Assembly (NCBI GenBank): GCA_016584305.1
Contig: JACEEZ010020909.1
Span: 124,001 to 188,000 of the forward strand
Direction: 5' to 3'
DNA length: 64,000 bases
Origin: Chionoecetes opilio
Taxonomy: Eukaryota > Arthropoda > Malacostraca > Decapoda > Majidae
Below are positions 58,536 to 64,000 of this stretch, piece after piece (position 1 is the first letter of the stretch; every line of letters starts with the position of its first letter). The translations under genes were made by a program, and so were the position numbers. The notes beneath the pieces were generated by a model, which was not told where the DNA came from, did not search any database, and was given only the letters and a program-made list of their open reading frames with translations.

Positions 58536-58756
58536 TACTTATACTATCACATACAAGCTGAAAGTTGTATGATACGCATAAGAACATGGGAACAGAGCAG
58601 CAGAAAGACACTTCGGACCACCGCCTACCGAGAAAATCGGTAGATTTTACTACCGCCTGCCGGTAGAATTTTTTTTTTTCTTTTCTTAGAAATTTCTTTC
58701 CAAAGTCAGGGTGCGTCTTCCAAGATGCAGTGTCTTATAAGCCGTAAAATATGGTA

Positions 58757-60289
58757 TATCGTATCATCCAGTGAGTATTTACCATAATGGTAGTATTCTA
58801 GCATAACTTCGAGTACAGTATTCCCACGCTATATGATGCTTCGCTGATAATATTTTGGTTGTAAGATTGATCTTCTGTTGTACTCTTTGCTCTTTTTACC
58901 ATGGCTCTTACTCGCTTTTACGATCACAAGGGCGATGCGCGATTTTTACTAAGCCTCCGATATCAAGCTCAAGAAAGTCAGTGTTGGAATTATCGACCAC
59001 CAATTGATGGTCGACAACAACTCTTAAAATTATAATGTTGATTAACGTGAACTCACCATGCGATTAACCCAATTCTACCTAAACAGCTATGATACCCTAT
59101 TTAGCTCTAACTAAGGTATACTCAGCAGTGGCAAGTGGGTTGTAATATGCGTTGGCTTGATCTCTATCTTTGGGGAAGCATTATTGTAGGTCGATGTGGT
59201 CAGAGTTGCAACAGGCTGGGAGTGGAACTCGTGGCTTGCGTGGTGACTGGTTGAATCCTCTACCTAAAATGGCCGCGATGGTTGGTCGGCCGAGGAATCT
59301 TTTCACAGCTGAGCCGATATTATCAAAGTGTGTTTTACACTTCGTCCTTTCTTAACCGATTGATCGGTTAAAATTTACTCATATTATTATGAGTTGACTA
59401 CACCTTAGTGTATAATCAAACCGCTCACTCCGACTTCATGTCGTAGTGGCTGACGCGTTACTAAATTACCTCCACTGAAAAACCTTTCAGCTTGGCTCGT
59501 GCCCGCCACGTATTGTTCCAATAATACTTTACTCCCATACGTGGGTCACTCACAATTCTTATACTATGTTAATCCTTTGATTAATTGTGGTATTATAGAT
59601 GAATACCACCAAATTTATATCTAATTACATCTTAATATACCCAAATCTATTATAATATATACATAGGTGGAATTTGTGTTCGTATCCCGAACTCCTGACG
59701 GTAGGCGCCAAATTCCACCATTCAAATTAACCTTACTCAAAATTAAAGCGGTTTTTAGTGGATAATTTCCACAGTCAGGAAGAGCTTAAATTTGAAGTCC
59801 AAGCTTAGAATTGTTAAGCTCTCCCTCCCTTGTTGACCCCTACATCGAGAATCCCTCCCCACTTCCGATGATGATGATGATCAGTAAGGGTTTCAGGTGA
59901 CAAGACGGAGGTGAGTTTCATGTCTTTATTTCTTGATTTTTTATTTTTTATTTATGCAAATATACATATGTATAATATGTGTTTATATTACTTTAGGCAA
60001 TGAGTTCAATACATTACAGTACAAATAACATAATTTGTAATATTATAGGCTATTGGGGGTATTAGGACATTTATAAAGTATAGGTTTAGGAACACATCCC
60101 TATTATACCATTTAACCTTAATTTCAATATAAAATGGATCATGATATGATTGGGTCTTTAGAAACATAACTCCATCATATAACGTGGAAACACTGTACAT
60201 ATAAACAATAAATAAATAATGCCCTATTTATTGGTGTAAAAGATACATAGACACAGGAAAAATGTGAGATAAACAGGGAAACACAAATG

Positions 60290-60290
<1 letters not shown>
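58757..60290. other. Unassigned sequence, possibly with a solo LTR
   Basis: TGTTGGAATT at 58983 and AATTCCACCA at about 59711-59720 could be LTR-like ends, but no target duplication or primer site is visible. 59669-59720 folds with a 10 bp stem (GGTGGAATTT / AAATTCCACC). Confidence 0.3.
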
Positions 60291-60530
<240 letters not shown>

Positions 60531-61834
60531 TACTAATACGTGATGGTTCAAAGACTGCAGCAGTTATGGAATTTCCTTATACGTTACCTTCGTCAAAAAT
60601 TTCCTCAATACGTATCCAGTCCTTATTACAGTGAAAGTCATAAGAACGAAGATAAATGGAGTGTATAGTGTGAATAGACACATTGGTTCACATTTTCAGA
60701 TAATATTTGTAGGAAAGTAATACAGAGACAAATTGTGCAAAGTGAATAGGCCAATAAAGACATTATGGTAAATACCAAGAGTGAAGTGCTTTCTTTTTTT
60801 TTTTTTACTACATCATAAGGTACTGGCCAAGAGCAGAAAAAAATAACATAAAGCTCGTTAATTGCCTGTCCCCTTCAAGCAGATAGTAAGAAAATCTGTT
60901 TTTAATTTTTAATTACTGTTTACTTCTTCCTTGTGTGCCCATGGAAGTTTTACATCACTGAATACAATATTTTCGGCCTTATTTTGTTGATCTGTAAGCC
61001 AGTACCTGTAAGAAAACAAACAAAACACACATTCACGAATCATTATTGTCTGCCCTCAAGGAGCGTATCCCAATTCAGTCCATGGAGTAATACCTTTACT
61101 TCATAAGTAGACTATGAAAAGTATCTGCCTGTATCATCCCGAGCATATCTAATATGATTTTTTTAAGAAAACATTTTTTTTGTACACTTCAAAATTTATA
61201 ATTTTGTGTTTAAAATCAATGATTTTTCATGAAATTTATTAATCTTTTGTGGAAATGTTATCTGGTGAAAATTTATTGGTTTTCATACAACTATTTTGTA
61301 TGTTTAGGATGTGCATATTTCAAATTGTTTTGAACCTTTATTGTGAGCAAAGTGCTCATTGTTTGTGCCACCCCATGTTCTTAACAGAAGGCCTTATGTA
61401 TGAAAAGAAATAGAATATGTGGATCCTTTTGCATATCATATAAAGCGATGAAATTTTTTATTTGATGAACAATATATTAGGCTCTGTATTTCCTCACATC
61501 AGGTTAACAAAATTGTGGCCGAGCTGGGTATACTCATATATTGTACAGTTTATCCTCGTCTAATGCGGTTTATTGTAACGCGTAATTGTCTAGTGCGGTA
61601 TGTATTCGCGGAAGAGAATTCTAACTACTGCGAAAAAAATTATGTAACCCAATTTTTATTTCATTTAATTTTATTTTATTTTTTACCGGGCGGGCAGTGC
61701 GCACCTGGATTCTGTTTGAAATCTCTGGTAATGCGGCGTCAGCAGGCTTAAGCGTATATCACACTAGCGCTCTTTTCCACCCGCCTCCCACACCACTTGA
61801 CGGACGGTATACCGCACACTCCCTAGCAGACAGG
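60531..61834. other. AT-rich sequence; one orphan TIR-like end
   Basis: 61548-61620 (CAGTTTATCCTCGTCTAATG with further GCGG sub-repeats) looks like the left end of another CAGT-type element truncated before the SINE at 61835. Otherwise nothing recognised. Confidence 0.4.
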
Positions 61835-62255
61835 GAGGCAGAGGCAGAGTTGTTAGCATCTTGGAGTGGTGAACTCAATGTCCCGAGTTTGAATCCTGCC
61901 AGGGGCAACTCTTTCAAGAGCCTGGTAGGAGAGAAGAAGGTCCCGAGTTCAAGTCCCACCAAGGAGCAACTGTCAAATCCATCGTCAAGTGGCTGAAGAA
62001 ATCCGCATGCAGCAATTACCTGTTCCCCGATTGCGAGTGCGACAGAGAAAACTCTAGGGGCTGCATGAGCTTGACTGAAGATCCGAACATCACAGAAAAC
62101 GGGATCTTCACCTAAGACCACAGGTGTCACTATAAAAATCCAGCCTGTGCCACTAACGGGCAAGATCAACCAACATCTTGACTCTCCATAAGCCTACAAG
62201 TGCTATAGGCTCCAACATAATAAATTAAATTAAAATATAAATAAAAAAAAGACTG
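61835..62255 (+). repeat. SINE-like element, copy 6
   Basis: Same family as 30108-30533: CCCGAGTTTGAATCCTGCC, GGCAACTCTTTCAAGAGCCT, CCCGAGTTCAAGTCCCACC, CACTATAAAAATCCAGCCTG, GTGCTATAGGC, then an A/T-rich tail. A-box degenerate. Confidence 0.8.
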
Positions 62256-62724
62256 GGTTCGTCGTCGCACTTTCAGGCTTCACAACAATAACATAACAAT
62301 GGCGGATCTTTTTCCAAACGATGAATTCTTCTATTCTTCTCAAGAAAACTTGGTGCTACCTTGCGACTAATTTTGCTTGTGCAACAGTTTCAAGGAAAGA
62401 AAAAGAGGGACTGAAGAAGGCAATGGCTAGCAAGGAGAGAGCAACTCAGTGTTTCCCGGAGCTTGATTTGGAGGAGGATTGATTGCTTGCCTCTGTGACT
62501 ATATGAGGGCCTTACTTCCAGAACAGCATAAGCACCACCGCTGGTGGTTTCGAGTTACCGCCAGATTCCCGCTCACTGCAACAAGCCTCAATATTGCCAA
62601 GTTCGCCTGGGTAGTGGTGTAAGAAATTATGGTAAAAAATCAGTACCAAGTCTATGAGAGAGATATTTATATGCTCAAAAATACCTCAGTTTGCGTGCCT
62701 TATTTCCGTAACAGCATAAGTCCA
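62256..62724. other. Unassigned; short frame MADLFPNDEFFYSSQENLVL at 62299
   Basis: The 23-codon frame ends at 62368. No family recognised. The downstream sequence lacks element ends. Confidence 0.25.
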
Positions 62725-62880
62725 TAGTTTAGGGATCTTTAAAAGGAGTCTGGATAAATTCATGGATGGGAAAGATAGGTGGATGTAGGTGGTGTTAAGT
62801 AACATGGGCCTTCGGCCCACCAAACACAGACTCTCCAGATAGCCCTTCTAACTTTCCTGAAATCATGGATGTAGAAATGT
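62725..62880 (+). repeat. LINE coding scrap and T11 interior scrap
   Basis: 62740-62800 (TTTAAAAGGAGTCTGGATAA, ATTCATGGATGGGAA) resembles the extreme C-terminus of CR1-like LINEs. 62822-62880 repeats the T11 interior at 23195-23255 (CTCCAGATAGCCC, AAATCATGGATGTAG). Confidence 0.45.
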
Positions 62881-62894
62881 ATGTATTAACGCCT

Positions 62895-63110
62895 TACCCA
62901 TCACCCCCCACCCATTCACTCACCCATTACCCATCACCACACACCCATTCACTCACCCATTACCCATCACCCCCCCCCCCTATTCCCTCACCCATCACCC
63001 ATACCCCCAACCCATCACCCCCCACCCATTCACTCACCCATCACCCCACACCCATTACCCATCACCCAACCCATTCACTCACCCATTACCCATCACCCTA
63101 CATCAAGGTT
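62895..63110. repeat. CCCATCACC / CCCATTCACTCA minisatellite
   Basis: Irregular array of ACCCATTACCCATCACC and ACCCATTCACTC units. The open frame through it is a by-product. Confidence 0.9.
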
Positions 63111-63295
63111 TCCTCAATTCTCGCAACCAACATTTTTTTTTCACAATTCTCGCTAATAGGCTACTAAAAATATAAAAAAAATAAAAGTGATCGGATCATC
63201 CCATAAGTGGGCTTAAAATGTGCCTCTGGTCGACCTGGTTCCAAAACTGTGCCATATGATGGGATTGCGTCACTGGGGGAGGCACCTATCACGGA

Positions 63296-63338
63296 CACAC
63301 ACACACACAGACACACACACACACACACACACACACTT
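63296..63338. repeat. (AC)n microsatellite
   Basis: CA repeat with one GAC interruption. Confidence 0.95.
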
Positions 63339-63364
63339 TCGCTTATATTATTATATATACACAC

Positions 63365-64000
63365 AAACCTCGTTTTCCCGGACTAATAGGGGGGAGCACT
63401 GGTCCGGAAACCGCAAAGGTCCGGGAATCGCAACAGTAAAAAAAAAAAAAAGTCCGATGCCATTACCCACCCCCGGACGTTTATCCTACTCTAGTATTTA
63501 CTGTCCGGCAACCGCCAATATCAACTACTCTGCCGCGGACTTTTACGTCCGCTGAGCATGCTGCCACCTGGCGGGAGGCAGCAGAAAGTGTTCAATAGTC
63601 TCAAGAAACGTTCCTGCACCAGGGGCAGTGGGGGTCAGGGGACTAACGGAGGTGGTGCAGGTGAACCGTGAGTGTTGTGTGCCCAAATGTGAACAATACG
63701 ACCGCTGAGCATGCTGCCACCTGGCGGGAGGCAGCAGAAAGTGTTCAATAGTCTCAAAAGATGTTCCTGCACCAGGGGCAGTGGGGGTCAGGCGACTAAC
63801 GGAGGCAGTGCAGGTGAACCGTGAGTGTCGTGTGCCCAAATGTAAACAATACGACCGCTGAGCATGCTGCCACCTGGCGGGAGGCAGCAGAAAGTATTCA
63901 ATAGTCTCAAGAGACGTTCCTGCACCAGAGGCAGTGGGGGTCAGGGGACTAACGGAGGCGGTGCAGGTGAACCGTGAGTGTTCTGTGCCCAAATGTGAAC
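63365..64000. mobile_element. T12 element, copy 2 (runs off the window)
   Basis: Left end ACCTCGTTTTCCCGGACTAA at 63367, same terminal sub-repeats as 57513. Contains three 153 bp tandem units of the LINE C-terminal segment; the right end lies beyond 64000. Confidence 0.85.
63551..64000 (-). repeat. 153 bp in-frame tandem array of LINE zinc-finger segment
   Basis: Units start GCTGAGCATGCTGCCACCTG at 63551, 63704 and 63857: exactly 153 bp (51 codons) each. The - strand stays open through all units (HSRFTCTASVSPLTPTASGA period). Each is a 108 bp (36 codon) shorter version of the 261 bp unit in copy 1. Confidence 0.92.

Larger units (their letters stand above)
57140..58756. mobile_element. T13 element (iv) enclosing T12
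   Basis: TACCGTATTTTACGGCTTAT at 57140 and complement GCCGTAAAATATGGTA ending 58756. Interior matches 38936-39491 on both sides of the inserted T12 (join at GGAAATTATC / TATCACATACAAGCT). Confidence 0.9.

Noticed and set aside
58870..59210. Mitochondrial rRNA insertion
   Set aside because: Strings such as GATACCCTATTTAG recall small-subunit rRNA, but the surrounding sequence did not fit a conserved rRNA core.
62865..63167. His/Pro/Ser repeat protein
   Set aside because: Product of the CCCATCACC minisatellite in one frame only; no start context or flanking exon structure.

Overview
The window is nuclear DNA of an arthropod, most likely a decapod crustacean. The evidence is intron-split genes with GT/AG borders, short P5B-ATPase exons separated by introns of up to about 19 kb, tRNA-derived SINEs, DIRS-type and CR1/RTE-like retrotransposon relics, Tc1/mariner, hAT and many small TA-flanked inverted-repeat elements, and long AT/CT/CA microsatellites. 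The decapod assignment is inferred from this repeat style. No bacterial gene, rRNA, functional tRNA gene or CRISPR array was found.

The only host gene I can support lies on the + strand and spans at least 12281-55729. It encodes a P5B-type P-type ATPase (ATP13A2/3/4 family, polyamine transporters of late endosomes and lysosomes). Seven exons are visible: 12281-12412, 27846-27982, 28118-28300, 33817-34005, 34471-34680, 36073-36348 and 55601-55729. They run from the actuator domain (TGES loop) through the PPALP segment of M4 and the DKTGT phosphorylation site into the nucleotide-binding domain. The 5' and 3' parts of the gene lie outside the window. The last two exons are alternative versions of one protein segment: each follows the same upstream Trp codon, each opens with xLEEP, and each is phase 0-0. 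They are candidate alternatively spliced or tandem exons.

Almost everything else is transposon. 1-6.9 kb: SINE, a degenerate minisatellite, a conserved 'Cys-less' metazoan-type repeat, and two T10 elements back to back forming a giant palindrome. 6.9-10.5 kb: DIRS-type reverse transcriptase relic cut by a T13 element that is itself cut by a LINE, then a second LINE 3' end. 10.5-20 kb: T1, T2 and T3 elements, SINEs, and repeated LINE 3' ends. 20.2-27.4 kb: one foldback element (T9) enclosing T8, T10, T11 and T2. 29-32 kb: a T13 element and a Tc1 element with a SINE in its transposase. 34.9-40 kb: T6, T4, T14, T2 and T13, several nested. 40-46 kb: two LINEs, each carrying DNA transposon insertions, then T3. 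47-53.5 kb: a GC-rich TIR element with an ORF, a mariner relic, and a hAT element inside a LINE end. 53.5-58.8 kb: the T15/T11/T1 nest, exon 7, and T13 containing T12. 58.8-64 kb: unassigned AT-rich DNA, microsatellites, a SINE, and a second T12 with in-frame tandem repeats.

Names T1-T15 are local labels used here for families defined by their terminal inverted repeats (TIRs): T1 CAGGGAGGTCCCG; T2 CAGTCAAACCTCGATATAAC; T3 CAGTAAACCCTCTCGTATTC; T4 CAGTAAACCCTCTCTAATTT; T5 CAGTAAACCCTCACTATAAC; T6 CAGTGGTACCTTGGCTTACG; T7 ending CGGGAGGGTACTGTA; T8 CAGGTTGAAATTCCCAAACT; T9 CAGGTTCACAATCTCTTATC; T10 TACCGTATTTGCCGGCGCAT; T11 TACCGTAGATAACAGTGAAG; T12 CACAACCCTCGTTTTCCCGG; T13 TACCGTATTTTACGGCTTAT; T14 TACTGTAAATTGCGGCATAC; T15 CAGACATGCCCTCAGTTTTC. 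Most are flanked by TA, as in Tc1/mariner/pogo elements, and none contains a recognisable transposase. Families with unrelated termini share interior DNA, which is the most unusual feature of the repeat landscape.
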